DNA of 64,000 nt from Pseudonocardia sp. EC080619-01 (GTDB lineage Bacteria; Actinomycetota; Actinomycetes; Mycobacteriales; Pseudonocardiaceae): contig NZ_CP012184.1 of assembly GCF_001420995.1 (NCBI RefSeq), forward strand, positions 480,501 through 544,500. The letters are read 5' to 3'. Position 1 is the stretch's first letter. Each line of letters starts with the position of its first letter. The position numbers were made by a program, and so were the translations under genes. Shown one piece after another: positions 16,389 to 26,327 of this stretch. A model generated the notes under the pieces. It was not told where the DNA came from. It made no database searches and saw only the letters and a list, made by a program, of their open reading frames with translations.

Positions 16389-16859
16389 GTGAACGAACCG
16401 ATCGGGCTGCGGATCCTGCGACGGCGGATGCTCGTCCGAGCGCCGATCGCCCTCTACCGGCTCGGTCTCGGGTTCCTGTTCGGGCGCCGGATGCTGCTGC
16501 TCGAGCACGCCGGCCGGCGCACCGGCCGGGTCCGCCGCGCCGTGCTCGAGGTCACCGACCGCCCCGGACCGGGCCGCTACGTGGTCGTGTCCGGGTTCGG
16601 GGACCGCGCCCAGTGGTTCCGCAACGTCACCGCGGAACCGTGGGTCCGGATCTCGGTCGGGACGCGCCGGTCCGCGCCCGCGACGGCACACCGCGTTCCG
16701 CGGGACCGGGCCGCGGCGCTGTTCGCCGACTACCCGCGCCGCCACCCGCGGGCCTGGGCCCGGCTCGAGCCGACCGTGCGGGCCGCCTGCGGGCTCGGCC
16801 CGGGAGAGCCGCTCGCGCCGCACGTGCCGGTCGTCGAGCTCGTGCTCGACCCCCGCTAG
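16389..16859 (+). CDS. Nitroreductase/deazaflavin (F420)-dependent oxidoreductase, DDN family
   Basis: 156 residues from GTG 16389, with GGGAGA upstream. MLLLEHAGRRTGRVRRAVLE is the hallmark of the F420H2-dependent deazaflavin nitroreductase/quinone reductase family. YVVVSGFGDRAQWFRNV and WVRISVGTRR follow in the expected order. The fold is a split beta-barrel binding F420. The physiological substrate (quinone or other) is unknown. Its TAG stop overlaps the hemG TAG stop on the opposite strand in a shared CTAG. The insertion element ends close to its promoter. Confidence 0.88.
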   Translation: MNEPIGLRILRRRMLVRAPIALYRLGLGFLFGRRMLLLEHAGRRTGRVRRAVLEVTDRPGPGRYVVVSGFGDRAQWFRNVTAEPWVRISVGTRRSAPATAHRVPRDRAAALFADYPRRHPRAWARLEPTVRAACGLGPGEPLAPHVPVVELVLDPR

Positions 16860-18319
16860 GACGCAGCCGGCACGACCCGGGCCAGGCGCTCCGCCGCGGC
16901 CCGCGCCGTCCCGACGCACGCGGGGACGCCGACGCCGTGCAGCATCGCGCCCGCGACCGCCAGGCCGGGCTCGGCCGCCACGGCCGCCTCGAGGCCCGCC
17001 ACGAGCTCCCCGTGCCCGACGCCGTACTGCGGCAACCCGCCACCCCAGCGCTGCACGTGCACCGCGACCGGCTCGGCGCCGATCCCGTCGAGCTCGCGCA
17101 GGTCGGCCCGGGTCCGGGCGACGAGCTCGGCGTCGTCGACCTGCAGGCCCGCCTCCTCGCCGAACCGCCCGATCGACGCGCGGACCCGGACCAGGCCGTC
17201 CTCGCCGAGGTGGGCCCACTTCGTCGACGCGTGCGTCACGCCCTTGAGCGACAGCGGCTCGTCCGCCGCGACCAGGCACCCCGAGGTCCCCGGCATCCCG
17301 GCGACGTCCGCGGCCCGGTAGGCCAGCGCCACGACCGCCGACGACGCCAGCCCGATCCGGGCCGCCGCCCCGGCAGCGGCCGGGACGACCGGTTCCAGCA
17401 GCCGGCGCGCGGCCGGCGCGGGGACGGCGAGGACGACGGCGTCGACGTCGAGCGCCTCCGGCTGCCCGACGGGCCCGAGCACGAGCCGCCACCCTCCGGT
17501 GCGGCGCTCCAGCGCGCGCACGGTCGTCCCGGTCCGGACGGTGGCCGCCGACGCGACCGCCAGAGCCGCGACCACCTCGCGGTAGCCGCCTCGGACGGCC
17601 CCGAACACCGGCCCCGCCGCGACGGGCTGCGGCGCGGCCGACGCGGCGCCGGTCCCCCCGGAAGGCCCGGCCGCGAGGGTGCCCGCCCGCTGCCCGCTCG
17701 CCGCCATCCCGGCACTCGCCGCGTCGGTCAGCGACGCCGCACCGTCGTCGAGCGCACCGGCCAGCGCGGGCACGGTCGCCCGCAGCCCGAGCGTGTCGAC
17801 CCGGCCCGCGTAGACCCCGCCGAGCAGCGGGTCCGCGATCCGGTCGACGACCTCCGGGCCGAACCGCTCCCGCAGCAGCCCGCCCAGCGCCACGTCGGTG
17901 CCCGGATCCCAGGCCAGCGGCCGCGACGGCTCGGCCGCCACCGCCGCCCGGCCCGCGTCGGACAGCACGCCGTCGAGCACCGCGTCGCGGCCCGGGACGC
18001 CCATGAGCGTCCCGCGCGGCAGCCCCACGGTCCGCCCGCCGGCGCGGATGGTGGCGGTCGCGGAGGTCGGGTGGGCCAGGGCCCCGGACAGGCCGAGCTC
18101 GCCGAGCAGGGCCGGCATCTCGGGGCGCCGGACGAGGAACGCCTCGGCACCGACGTCGAAGGGCGCGCCCGCGAGGTCGACGGTGCGCAGCACCCCGCCG
18201 AGCCGGTCGCGCTGCTCCAGAACCGTGATCCCGGCGTCCGGGCCGAGCAGGGTCCGCAACCGGTGCGCCGCGGCGAGCCCGGAGATCCCGCCGCCGACGA
18301 CGGCGACGCGGGGGCTCAT
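16856..18319 (-). CDS. hemG: Protoporphyrinogen/coproporphyrinogen III oxidase (HemY/CgoX type)
   Basis: 487 residues. An FAD-binding Rossmann motif opens the protein ([17 protein letters not shown]). [40 protein letters not shown] and an NAD-binding-like C-terminus [19 protein letters not shown] complete the family signature. It catalyses oxygen-dependent six-electron oxidation of coproporphyrinogen III to coproporphyrin III in organisms that use HemQ. Its start overlaps the hemE stop by 4 nt. Alanine-rich linkers (around residues 205-235) are longer than usual. Naming varies (hemG, hemY, cgoX). Confidence 0.92.
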   Translation of the reverse strand: MSPRVAVVGGGISGLAAAHRLRTLLGPDAGITVLEQRDRLGGVLRTVDLAGAPFDVGAEAFLVRRPEMPALLGELGLSGALAHPTSATATIRAGGRTVGLPRGTLMGVPGRDAVLDGVLSDAGRAAVAAEPSRPLAWDPGTDVALGGLLRERFGPEVVDRIADPLLGGVYAGRVDTLGLRATVPALAGALDDGAASLTDAASAGMAASGQRAGTLAAGPSGGTGAASAAPQPVAAGPVFGAVRGGYREVVAALAVASAATVRTGTTVRALERRTGGWRLVLGPVGQPEALDVDAVVLAVPAPAARRLLEPVVPAAAGAAARIGLASSAVVALAYRAADVAGMPGTSGCLVAADEPLSLKGVTHASTKWAHLGEDGLVRVRASIGRFGEEAGLQVDDAELVARTRADLRELDGIGAEPVAVHVQRWGGGLPQYGVGHGELVAGLEAAVAAEPGLAVAGAMLHGVGVPACVGTARAAAERLARVVPAAS

Positions 18320-19386
18320 CCGGCCGGCTGGGAGTGGATCGTCTCGACGGTCCGGGTGACGACGTCCGGGTCGGTCTGCGGCAGCACGCCGTGCCCCAGG
18401 TTGAACACGTGCCCCGGGCAGCGGGCGCCCTCGGCGGCGATGCGGGCGACGTCGGCGTCGATCGCGTCCTGGCCGGCGAACAGCACGGCCGGGTCGAGGT
18501 TGCCCTGCACCGGCACCGCTCCCCCGGCCCGCGCCGCGGCGACGTCGAGCGGGGTGCGCCAGTCGACGCCGATGACGTCCGCCCCGGCCTCGGTCATCGC
18601 CCCGTACAGCTCGGCGGTGCCGACCCCGAAGTGGATCCGCGGGAGTCCGGACCCGGCGAGCGCGGACAGCACCGCGGACGAGTGCGGCAGCACGAACTCG
18701 CGGTAGTCGCGCTCGGAGAGCGCCCCGGCCCAGGAGTCGAACAGCTGCACCGCGTCGACGCCGGCCGCGACCTGTCGCTGCAGGAAGGCTCCGGTCAGCC
18801 GGGCCAGCTTCGCCATGAGGGCGTGCCAGACCTCCGGCTCGGAGCGCATCAGGGCCTTGGTCTTCTCGTGGTTGCGGCTCGGCCCGCCCTCGATCAGGTA
18901 GGACGCGAGGGTGAAGGGCGCCCCGGCGAACCCGATGAGCGGGGTCTCCCCCAGCTCGGGCAGCAGCAGGGAGATCGCGTCGCCGACCGCGTCGGCCTGC
19001 TCGGGCGCGAGCTCGGGCAGCGCCTCGACGGCGGCCGCGGTGCGCACCGGGTGGTCGACGACGGGGCCGGTGCCGGGGACGATGTCGACGCCGACTCCCG
19101 CCAGGTACAGCGGCACCACGATGTCGGAGAACAGGATCGCGGCGTCGACCCCGTGCCTGCGGACCGGCTGCAGGGTGATCTCGCAGGTCAGATCCGGGGT
19201 CAGGCAGGCTTCCAGCATCCCGTTGTGCTGCCGCAGCGCCCGGTACTCGGGCAGCGACCGGCCAGCCTGGCGCATGAACCACACCGGCAGCCGGGACGGG
19301 CGGCGGCCGCGCACCGCGTCGAGGAACGGGGACCCGGCCAGGTCGCGGCGGGCCGTGGTCGCGGGGGTGGCGGTGCCTGCAGTCAT
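18316..19386 (-). CDS. hemE: Uroporphyrinogen decarboxylase
   Basis: 356 residues, normal for Hem[20 protein letters not shown] carries the active-site arginines, followed by [37 protein letters not shown] and the C-terminal [16 protein letters not shown]. It converts uroporphyrinogen III to coproporphyrinogen III, the substrate of the next enzyme in the operon. The ATG at 19386 is chosen because the protein start fits relatives and lies before the divergent DUF3000 gene. The hemE-hemG coupling by ATGA indicates one transcript. Confidence 0.95.
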   Translation of the reverse strand: MTAGTATPATTARRDLAGSPFLDAVRGRRPSRLPVWFMRQAGRSLPEYRALRQHNGMLEACLTPDLTCEITLQPVRRHGVDAAILFSDIVVPLYLAGVGVDIVPGTGPVVDHPVRTAAAVEALPELAPEQADAVGDAISLLLPELGETPLIGFAGAPFTLASYLIEGGPSRNHEKTKALMRSEPEVWHALMAKLARLTGAFLQRQVAAGVDAVQLFDSWAGALSERDYREFVLPHSSAVLSALAGSGLPRIHFGVGTAELYGAMTEAGADVIGVDWRTPLDVAAARAGGAVPVQGNLDPAVLFAGQDAIDADVARIAAEGARCPGHVFNLGHGVLPQTDPDVVTRTVETIHSQPAG

Positions 19387-19466
19387 GACCCCGACATCGT
19401 CGCACGGGGCCCGGACCGCCGCGCAGCCGCCCGGCGCGCCTGCCAGGCACGACGGCCCGCGCGGCC

Positions 19467-19472
19467 TAGAGT
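19467..19472 (+). promoter_or_regulatory. Candidate -10 box for the DUF3000 gene
   Basis: TAGAGT lies 8 nt before GTG 19481 with no ribosome site between, consistent with a leaderless mRNA diverging from hemE. Confidence 0.45.
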
Positions 19473-19480
19473 TCCCCGCC

Positions 19481-20086
19481 GTGCCGGACCCGAACTCCCC
19501 ACCTCCGCTGTTCCGCCGGGCCGTGAGTGCGCTGGCCTCGGTGGCGCCGCGCCCGGAGCTCGTGGTGCGCAAGCTGGAGGCCCCGCCCCGGCTGGCGCCG
19601 TTCAGCTGGGCGACGAGCGTCGAGGCCGACATCGGCCACCGCGGCGACGGCACCGACGACCTGGACGAGCCCGACACGTCGGGCCGGCTGATCCTGCTGC
19701 ACGACCCGGAGGGCCAGGACCGCTGGCAGGGCACCTTCCGGCTGGTCTGCTTCGTCCAGGCCCGCCTGGAGCCCGGCCAGCTCGGCGACGACATGCTGCC
19801 GCGCATCGGATGGTCCTGGCTGACCGACGCCCTCGATCACGCGGGCGCGGACTTCACCGCGCTGGGCGGGACGGTGACCCAGACCTCGTCGGTCCGGTTC
19901 GGTGGCCTCCAGGCGGACGGCGAGGAGCCACCACGGGAGGACGACGTCGAGCTGCGTGCCTCCTGGACGCCTACGGAGAGCGACGCCGACTTCGCCCGAC
20001 ACGCCGCGGCGTTCGGTTCCCTGGTCGCGACCGCCGCCGGACTGCCTCCGGTCGGGGCAGTACCGTTGACCCGATCACCCGGCTGA
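19481..20086 (+). CDS. DUF3000 domain-containing protein
   Basis: 201 residues from GTG 19481. It matches the actinobacterial DUF3000 family: [12 protein letters not shown], an acidic loop, [39 protein letters not shown] and [12 protein letters not shown]. No membrane segment or catalytic motif is seen and the function is unknown. The order DUF3000, response regulator, RNase D is a recurrent actinobacterial arrangement as I recall it, which supports the gene identity. The following 232 bp are non-coding apart from a possible small uORF. Confidence 0.85.
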   Translation: MPDPNSPPPLFRRAVSALASVAPRPELVVRKLEAPPRLAPFSWATSVEADIGHRGDGTDDLDEPDTSGRLILLHDPEGQDRWQGTFRLVCFVQARLEPGQLGDDMLPRIGWSWLTDALDHAGADFTALGGTVTQTSSVRFGGLQADGEEPPREDDVELRASWTPTESDADFARHAAAFGSLVATAAGLPPVGAVPLTRSPG

Positions 20087-20224
20087 TAACCGCAGGTCAG
20101 CGGCGTCCTGACGAAAAAGATCACCCGAAAGAGTGGGCCCACGCCCACAGCCATGTAACTTTCCGGGCCAGAAGTTCGAATGCACACGCGACGTTAGGCC
20201 GCATGGAGGGATACCATCTCCCGC

Positions 20225-20314
20225 ATGGCACCCACCCGGGCGGCCGAGCGCCACTCTCCGTCCCTCGGGTTCCGGTGTTGGTCGGGGGCTGACGGCCGAC
20301 TCCAGGAAGGTTGA
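20225..20314 (+). CDS. Possible leaderless 29-residue uORF before the response regulator
   Basis: ATG 20225 lies 7 nt after TACCAT (20212-20217), the spacing of a leaderless start. The frame stays open for 29 codons and ends TTGA 4 nt before the regulator's GTG. The regulator's ribosome site (AGGAAGG, 20303-20309) lies inside its last codons. That arrangement would allow coupling. The peptide has no recognisable motif (one Cys and one Trp), so the call is tentative. Confidence 0.25.
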   Translation: MAPTRAAERHSPSLGFRCWSGADGRLQEG

Positions 20315-20318
20315 CGAC

Positions 20319-21065
20319 GTGGCTGTACTTGGCCAGCAAGTGCCGGCGCAGAGCTCCGGCAGCACCACCTCAGGTGGCGCTCCGATCGGTGGAGCAGTGC
20401 TCTCGCCGGGGATCGTCCCACAGCCGCGGGAGGAGCTGTTCACGGTTCTCGTCGTGGACGACCACCCGCTGCTCCGCGAGGCGATCGCCGGGCGGCTCCG
20501 CTCCATGGGCGCGGGCACCGTGCACGAGGCCGCGTCGGTGACCGAGGCGCGCGCCCGGGCACACGCCGCGGGTCCGTGCGACCTCGCGATCCTCGATCTG
20601 ACCCTGCCGGACGGCAGCGGCCTGGACCTGGTCAGCGAGCTCCGCTCGCTGGGCTGGAACAGGCTCGTCGTCCTGGCCTCCTCCGACGACCCGTACGCGG
20701 TCCGCTCGGCCTTCCAGGCCGGCGCGCAGGCGTACCTGCTCAAGTCGGCGTCGCCCTCGGTCGTGACCGACGGCGTGAAGCGGGTGCTCGACGGCGGCGT
20801 CTACGCCGACCCGACGGTCGCCCCGCTGCTGGCCACCGGTTCCCGCGTGCCGGGCACCGACAACACCCCGCGCGAGCTCTCCGCCCGCGAGGTCGAGGTG
20901 TTGCAGCTGGTCGCCGACGGGCAGTCGAACAAGGAGATCGGTGAGGCGCTGAACCTCTCGGCGCTGACGGTGAAGAGCCACCTGTCCCGGATCGGGCGCA
21001 AGCTCGGCACCGGCGACCGCGCCCAGATGGTGGCGCTGGCCATGCGTGCGGGGGTCATTCGCTGA
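20319..21065 (+). CDS. LuxR/NarL-family response regulator
   Basis: 248 residues from GTG 20319, chosen for AGGAAGG about 9 nt upstream. After a Ser/Gly-rich N-terminus of about 45 residues, the receiver domain carries the acidic pocket VVDDHP, the phospho-acceptor aspartate in AILDLTLPDGSG and the lysine in YLLKSASP. The C-terminal LuxR helix-turn-helix reads ELSAREVEVLQLVADGQSNK and LSALTVKSHLSRIGRKL. No kinase gene is adjacent, so it is an orphan regulator. Its stop overlaps the apparent RNase D start. Confidence 0.9.
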   Translation: MAVLGQQVPAQSSGSTTSGGAPIGGAVLSPGIVPQPREELFTVLVVDDHPLLREAIAGRLRSMGAGTVHEAASVTEARARAHAAGPCDLAILDLTLPDGSGLDLVSELRSLGWNRLVVLASSDDPYAVRSAFQAGAQAYLLKSASPSVVTDGVKRVLDGGVYADPTVAPLLATGSRVPGTDNTPRELSAREVEVLQLVADGQSNKEIGEALNLSALTVKSHLSRIGRKLGTGDRAQMVALAMRAGVIR

Positions 21066-22321
21066 ACCAGGGTGCGCGGACGACAGGCGGTACGGACTTC
21101 CGGCCGCCCGGCGATCCGTCCCCGGACGGTTCACCCGATCCGGTACCGCTGCTGCGTCCGGCCGACGGTCTGCCGCCGGTCACGGCGACGGCCGAGGCCC
21201 TCGCGGGGGTCGCCGAGGCGTTCGCCGCGGGCACCGGACCGGTCGCGGTGGACGCCGAGCGCGCGTCCGGCTTCCGCTACTCGCAGCGCGCCTACCTGGT
21301 GCAGCTGCGACGGGCGGGGGCCGGTTCGGCGCTGGTGGACCCGATCCCCCTGCGCGGCGAGCTCGGGCCGCTCGCCGCGGCGCTCGGCGGCCCCGAGTGG
21401 GTGCTGCACGCGGCGTCCCAGGACCTGCCGTGCCTGGGTGAGCTGGACCTGCGTCCGGCCTCGCTCTTCGACACCGAGCTCGCCGGGCGCCTGGCCGGGC
21501 TCCCGCGGGTCGGGCTCGGCCCGATGGTGGAGAACCTCCTCGGCCTCTCCCTGGAGAAGGGGCACGGCGCCGCCGACTGGTCCCGGCGTCCCCTCCCCGA
21601 GGACTGGCTGGTCTACGCCGCGCTCGACGTCGAGGTCCTCATCGAGCTGCGCGACGTGCTGACCGGGCTGCTCGACGAGCAGGGCAAGCTGGAGTGGGCC
21701 CGCCAGGAGTTCGAGGCCGTGCGGACCGCGCCACCGCCCGCCCCGCGCGCCGAGCCGTGGCGCCGCACCTCCGGCATCCACAAGGTCCGCAGGCCCCGCC
21801 CGCTGGCCGCGGTGCGCGAGCTGTGGCAGGCCCGCGACTCGCTGGCCGCCGAGCGCGACATCGCCCCGGGCCGGGTGCTGCCCGACGCGGCCATCGTCGA
21901 CGCGGCCGTCCGGAACCCGGAGTCGGCGCAGACGCTGGCCGGGCTGCCGGTCTTCCGCGGACGCTCGCAGCGCCGGCTGGCCGGCTACTGGTTCGACGCG
22001 CTCCGCCGGGCCGCCGACCTCCCCGACGCCGAGTTGCCGCGCGGCTCGGCCACCACCGACGGGCCCCCTCCGGTGGCCCGCTGGGCCGACCGGGACCCGG
22101 ACGCGGCCGCGCGCCTCACCGCCGCACGGGCGGCGCTCGCCGGGGTCTCCGAGCAGCACGACGTCCCGGTGGAGAACCTGTTGCAGCCCGACCTGCTGCG
22201 CCGGCTGTGCTGGACCCCGCCGTCCGGCGGCGACGTCCGCGGCGCGCTGGCGGCGGGCGGTGCCCGACCGTGGCAGGTCGAGCTGCTCGCCCCCCTGCTG
22301 GAGCCGGTGCTGGGCGCCTGA
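21062..22321 (+). CDS. Ribonuclease D-like 3'-5' exonuclease with HRDC domain, apparent CTG start
   Basis: 419 residues if started at CTG 21062, which overlaps the regulator stop (CTGA). The first conventional start in this frame is GTG 21248. Starting there would remove LLRPADGLPPVTATAEALAG and the strand leading to the catalytic VAVDAERASGFRYS (DEDD exonuclease motif I), both conserved in relatives. The frame stays open and homologous back to 21062 without ATG, GTG or TTG. The exonuclease domain (to about residue 215) is followed by an HRDC domain. The predicted role is RNA 3' processing. Confidence 0.82.
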   Translation: MNQGARTTGGTDFRPPGDPSPDGSPDPVPLLRPADGLPPVTATAEALAGVAEAFAAGTGPVAVDAERASGFRYSQRAYLVQLRRAGAGSALVDPIPLRGELGPLAAALGGPEWVLHAASQDLPCLGELDLRPASLFDTELAGRLAGLPRVGLGPMVENLLGLSLEKGHGAADWSRRPLPEDWLVYAALDVEVLIELRDVLTGLLDEQGKLEWARQEFEAVRTAPPPAPRAEPWRRTSGIHKVRRPRPLAAVRELWQARDSLAAERDIAPGRVLPDAAIVDAAVRNPESAQTLAGLPVFRGRSQRRLAGYWFDALRRAADLPDAELPRGSATTDGPPPVARWADRDPDAAARLTAARAALAGVSEQHDVPVENLLQPDLLRRLCWTPPSGGDVRGALAAGGARPWQVELLAPLLEPVLGA

Positions 22322-22345
22322 GGGCCGGCGTCCCGGGACCGGCGG

Positions 22346-23509
22346 TCAGCGTGCGGGTGCGGGATCGGTCCGCGGCTCCCGGCCCGCCCCGGTCGCCGCC
22401 GGGAGCACGACGTGGACCGCCAGGCCCCCGCCGGGGACGGCCTCGGCATCGACCCGGCCGCCGTGCGCCGTCGCCACGGCCCGCACGATCGACAGCCCCA
22501 GCCCGGACCCCCGGGTGTGCGCGGTGCGCGCCACCGGGCCGCGCCGGAACGGCTCGAACAGCTCCGCGACCTGCTCGGCCGGCAGCTCCGGACCGGACGA
22601 CCGCACCCGGAGGTCCGCTCCCCCGTCCGCCGCGTCCCCGCACCCGACCTCGATCCAGCCGGCGTCACGGTTGTGCCGGACGGCGTTCTCGAGCAGGTTG
22701 GCCACCAGGCGCCGCAGCAGGACCTCGTCCCCGTCGACGACGACCGGGCACGCGTCGGTCCGGACCGACAACGCCCGCGCGACGGCGGCCGGGGCGATCG
22801 CGTCGAGTTCCACGGCGAGGACGGCGGCCAGGTCCACCGCGGCGCGGTCGGACCCGCTCAGCGGGCCGGTGGCCTCGGTCCGGGCGAGCAGCAGGAGCCC
22901 GGCGACGAGCTCGTCGCAGCGGCGCCCGGCGTCGCGGACGACCTCGGCCATCCGGCGCAGCTCCGTCGCGTCGGCGTCGGGGTCCTGCAACGTCACGTCG
23001 ATCTCGGTGCGCAGCACGGCGAGCGGGGTCCGCAGTTCGTGCCCGGCGTTCGCGACGAACCGCCGCTGGGCGTCGAACGCGGCCTGCAGCCGGTCGAGCA
23101 TCGCGTCGAACGCGGCGGTCAGCTCCGCGACCTCGCCGCGCGCCGACTCCAGCGCGACGCGCTCGTCGAGCGAGCTCGCGGACAGCCGCGACGCGGTGTC
23201 CACCACCCGGTGCAGCGGGTCCAGCACCCGCCCGACCAGCACCCACGCACACACCGCGCCGGCCACGACGACCAGCGGGAACGCAACCAGACCGGCGCGC
23301 AGCACGTCGTCGCGGGCGGCGGCGGCGATCGCGTCCCGGGCGGTCTCGGCGGGCACCGGCACCCCGTTCACGACGACCGTGCCGGGCAGCGCGGGCGTCC
23401 CCGCCACGGCCGCCCCGACCAGCATCCACCCCAGCCACAGCAGCACCGCCGCCACCACCGCGACCAGCACGGTGGCCAGCAGCGTCAGGCGCGGCCGGAG
23501 GCGCTGCAC
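22346..23509 (-). CDS. Membrane sensor histidine kinase
   Basis: 387 residues from GTG 23509. Two membrane helices (about residues 9-35 and 72-93) flank a short extracytoplasmic loop. A HAMP region (RVLDPLHRVVDTASRLS), the HisKA box (ANAGHELRTPLAVLRTEID) and the ATPase domain follow, with LLENAVRHN, VRSSGPELP and GSGLGLSIVRAVATAHGG. The G1 box lacks the usual aspartate, as in a subset of actinobacterial kinases that read V-x-N-S/T-G-P. Only 3 nt separate it from the response regulator upstream, its obvious partner. The signal is unknown; the sensor loop is under 40 residues. Confidence 0.9.
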   Translation of the reverse strand: MQRLRPRLTLLATVLVAVVAAVLLWLGWMLVGAAVAGTPALPGTVVVNGVPVPAETARDAIAAAARDDVLRAGLVAFPLVVVAGAVCAWVLVGRVLDPLHRVVDTASRLSASSLDERVALESARGEVAELTAAFDAMLDRLQAAFDAQRRFVANAGHELRTPLAVLRTEIDVTLQDPDADATELRRMAEVVRDAGRRCDELVAGLLLLARTEATGPLSGSDRAAVDLAAVLAVELDAIAPAAVARALSVRTDACPVVVDGDEVLLRRLVANLLENAVRHNRDAGWIEVGCGDAADGGADLRVRSSGPELPAEQVAELFEPFRRGPVARTAHTRGSGLGLSIVRAVATAHGGRVDAEAVPGGGLAVHVVLPAATGAGREPRTDPAPAR

Positions 23510-23512
23510 GGG

Positions 23513-24211
23513 TCAGCCCGCCGCGGTCCCGGCGCCGGGTGGGGCGTCGGTCGCGCTGGGGACCCGGTACCCGGCGCCGACGACGGTGTCGATCAGCGCC
23601 GGCTCACCGAGCTTCTTGCGCAGCGTCATCACGGTGACCCGCACGGTCGTGGTGAAGGGATCGGCGTTCTCGTCCCACACCCGCTCGAGGAGTTCCTCGG
23701 ACGAGACGACGGCACCGCCCGCGGCGAGCAGCACCTCCAGCACGCCGAACTCCTTGCGGGTCAGCTCCACCGGGCGTCCGGAGCGGCCGACCGTCCGCCG
23801 CGCCGGGTCCAGCACCAGGTCCCCCGCGGCGAGCGTGGGGGGCACGGCGGGGGTGGCCCGGCGGCCGAGTGCCCGCACCCGGGCGACGAGCTCGGGGAAG
23901 TCGAACGGCTTGGCGAGGTAGTCGTCGGCCCCGCGGGACAGGCCCTCGACCTTGTCGGCGAGCGTGCCGGACGCGGTCAGCATCAGCACCCGGGTCAGGC
24001 CGCCGGCGGCGACCAGCTCGTCGCACAGCTCGTCCCCGCTGCGGCCCGGCAGGTCGCGGTCGAGCACGGCGACGTCGTAGCGGGTCACCGACAGCTTCTC
24101 GGAGCCCTCGTCCCCGTCGTAGGCGACGTCGACGGCGATCCCGTCCCGTCGCAGGCCGCGCGCGACCGCGTCGGCCATGGCCGGCTCGTCCTCGACGACG
24201 ATGACCCGCAT
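23513..24211 (-). CDS. OmpR-family response regulator
   Basis: 232 residues. The receiver has VVEDEP, the phospho-acceptor in VAVLDRDLPGRSGDE and the lysine in DDYLAKPF. The winged-helix output domain includes LVLDPARRTVGRSGRPVELT, a typical second half VVSSEELLERVWDENADPF and a wing ending AGYRVPS. It regulates transcription in response to the downstream kinase. The start codon overlaps the dxs stop by 1 nt (TGATG), so it is read from the dxs transcript at least in part. Confidence 0.92.
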   Translation of the reverse strand: MRVIVVEDEPAMADAVARGLRRDGIAVDVAYDGDEGSEKLSVTRYDVAVLDRDLPGRSGDELCDELVAAGGLTRVLMLTASGTLADKVEGLSRGADDYLAKPFDFPELVARVRALGRRATPAVPPTLAAGDLVLDPARRTVGRSGRPVELTRKEFGVLEVLLAAGGAVVSSEELLERVWDENADPFTTTVRVTVMTLRKKLGEPALIDTVVGAGYRVPSATDAPPGAGTAAG

Positions 24212-26142
24212 CAGCCCGTGCGCTCCGGGTCCAGCCGGGGCAGGGCCGGCACGGCGGCCGCGGCCCACTCGGTGATCCGGCGGGCCACGTCCTGCTCGGT
24301 CAGCCCGACCGCGGCGAGCACGTCGTCGCGGCTGCCGTGCTCGAGGTACTCCTGGGGCAGCGCGAGGTCGCGCTGCCGGACGTCGATGTCGGCACCGCGC
24401 AGCGCGTCGGACAGCGCCGAGCCGAACCCGCCGTGCGTGCCGCAGTCCGACACCGTGACGACGAGCTGGTGGTCGGCGGCCAGGGTCAGCAGCTCCCGGG
24501 GCACCGGCAGCACCCACCGCGGATCGACGACGGTCACGTCGACCCCCTGGTCGGCCAGCCGCTTCGCCGCCGCCACGCCGAGCTTCCCGAACCCGCCCAC
24601 GCACACGACGAGCACCTGGGCGCGCCCGTCGGCGGGCTCGTGCAGTACGTCGACGCCGGCCGGCCCGTCGAGGCGGCGCACCGCGGGCACCGAGGCGACG
24701 ACCGACCCCTTGGGATAGCGCAGGGCGGTCGGCCCGTCGGACACCGCGACGGCCTCGCGGAACTCCTCGCGCAGGGTCGGCTCGTCGCGGGGGGCCGCGA
24801 CCCGCATCCCGGGCACGATGCCGAGGATCGACAGGTCCCACATGCCGTTGTGGGACGGCCCGTCGCTGCCGGTCACGCCGGAGCGGTCCAGCATCAGGGT
24901 CAGCCGCTCGCGGTGCAGGCCGACGTCCATCATCAGCTGGTCGAAGCCGCGGTTGAGGAACGTCGAGTAGAGCGCGACGACGGGGTGCATCCCGGCCCGC
25001 GACAGGCCGGCCGCGGTCGTGAGCGCGTGCTGCTCGGCGATCCCGACGTCGATCAGCCGGTCCGGGTAGGCGGCCCCGAACGGCGCCAGCCCGGTGGGAC
25101 CGAGCATCGCCGCGGTGATCGCGACGACGTCGGTGCGCCGGGCACCGAGCTCGACGACCTCCTCGGAGAACACGTCGGTCCAGCCGGTCGACGGCGCGCC
25201 GGTCGGCGCACCGGTCTCCGGGTCGAACGCCGACGGGCTGTGCATCTGCTCGGCCTCGTCGTTCTCGGCGGGCGGGTAGCCGTTGCCCTTGCGGGTCACG
25301 GCGTGCACGATCACCGGCCCGCCGAACCGCTTCGCCCGGCGCAGCGCCGACTCGACCTGGGCGATGTCGTGCCCGTCGACCGGGCCGAAGTACTTGAGCC
25401 CCAGGTCGGAGAACAGCTCCTGCGGGCTGAGCGCGTCCTTCACGCCCGCCTTGAACGCGTGCAGGCCCGCGTAGAGCGCGGGCCCGACGACCGGGGTCCC
25501 GCGGACGGTGCGCTTGCCGGCCTCGAGGATCCGCTCGTAGCCGGGCTGCAGCCGCAGCGACGCCAGGCGGTCGGCGAGCCCGCCGATCGTCGGCGAGTAC
25601 GACCGGCCGTTGTCGTTGACGACGATGACGACGTTGCGGTCCTCGCCCGCGGCGATGTTGTTCAGCGCCTCCCAGGCCATGCCGCCGGTCAGGGCGCCGT
25701 CACCGACGACGGCCACGACGTGCCGGTCCCGCCCGGTCAGCGCGTTCGCCCGGGCGATCCCGTCGGCCCAGGACAGCGACGACGAGGCGTGCGAGGACTC
25801 CACGTGGTCGTGCTCGGACTCGGCACGGCTCGGGTACCCGGACAGCCCGCCGGTCTTCTTCAGCCGCTCCCAGCCGTCCTGACGGCCGGTGAGGAGCTTG
25901 TGCACGTACGCCTGGTGCCCGGTGTCCCAGATCAGCGCGTCCTGCGGCGAGTCGAAGACCCGGTGCAGGGCGAGCGTCAGCTCGACCACGCCCAGGTTCG
26001 GCCCCAGGTGACCACCGGTGCGCGACACCGCCCTGATCAGGAAGCCGCGGATCTCGGCCGCCAGCGAGGCGAGCTCGTCCGGCCCGAGCCCGCGCAGGTC
26101 GGCCGGTCGCCGGATCGCGGCCAGCCCCGGGTTCGTCGTCAC
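24211..26142 (-). CDS. dxs: 1-deoxy-D-xylulose-5-phosphate synthase
   Basis: 643 residues from GTG 26142, supported by GAGGAGG 6-7 nt upstream. Thiamine diphosphate-binding [16 protein letters not shown] and [10 protein letters not shown], the [15 protein letters not shown] segment, [18 protein letters not shown] and the transketolase C-terminal domain are all present and full length. It condenses pyruvate and glyceraldehyde-3-phosphate in the first step of the MEP isoprenoid pathway. The unusual feature is coupling to a two-component system behind it. Its 5' region holds two tiny M-R-N-W-G-W reading frames on the same strand. Confidence 0.96.
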   Translation of the reverse strand: MTTNPGLAAIRRPADLRGLGPDELASLAAEIRGFLIRAVSRTGGHLGPNLGVVELTLALHRVFDSPQDALIWDTGHQAYVHKLLTGRQDGWERLKKTGGLSGYPSRAESEHDHVESSHASSSLSWADGIARANALTGRDRHVVAVVGDGALTGGMAWEALNNIAAGEDRNVVIVVNDNGRSYSPTIGGLADRLASLRLQPGYERILEAGKRTVRGTPVVGPALYAGLHAFKAGVKDALSPQELFSDLGLKYFGPVDGHDIAQVESALRRAKRFGGPVIVHAVTRKGNGYPPAENDEAEQMHSPSAFDPETGAPTGAPSTGWTDVFSEEVVELGARRTDVVAITAAMLGPTGLAPFGAAYPDRLIDVGIAEQHALTTAAGLSRAGMHPVVALYSTFLNRGFDQLMMDVGLHRERLTLMLDRSGVTGSDGPSHNGMWDLSILGIVPGMRVAAPRDEPTLREEFREAVAVSDGPTALRYPKGSVVASVPAVRRLDGPAGVDVLHEPADGRAQVLVVCVGGFGKLGVAAAKRLADQGVDVTVVDPRWVLPVPRELLTLAADHQLVVTVSDCGTHGGFGSALSDALRGADIDVRQRDLALPQEYLEHGSRDDVLAAVGLTEQDVARRITEWAAAAVPALPRLDPERTG

Positions 26143-26327
26143 GTGGTGCCTCCTCGCCGCCGGGCACCCCGCTCGCGGGCGACTCACCGCCGTGGCGGCC
26201 CGGCATCGACTCTTCGCGTCCACTCTACGGACGGGTAGCCGAGCCGACCCGGCGGTGCACCAGGAGTCGCGGCCGACCCCGTCGTCCTGACGGGGTCCGC
26301 TCCGCGCCCGCGGGACGAATCGTTCAC

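Noticed and set aside
16851..16862. The four-base CTAG shared by two convergent stops as a special site
   Set aside because: It is explained by compact convergent gene ends; CTAG is palindromic, so both strands read TAG.
22346..23509. The histidine kinase judged inactive because its G1 box lacks aspartate (VRSSGPELP)
   Set aside because: The V-x-(N/S)-(S/T)-G-P form is common in a subset of actinobacterial kinases as I recall, and the H, N and G2 boxes are intact.
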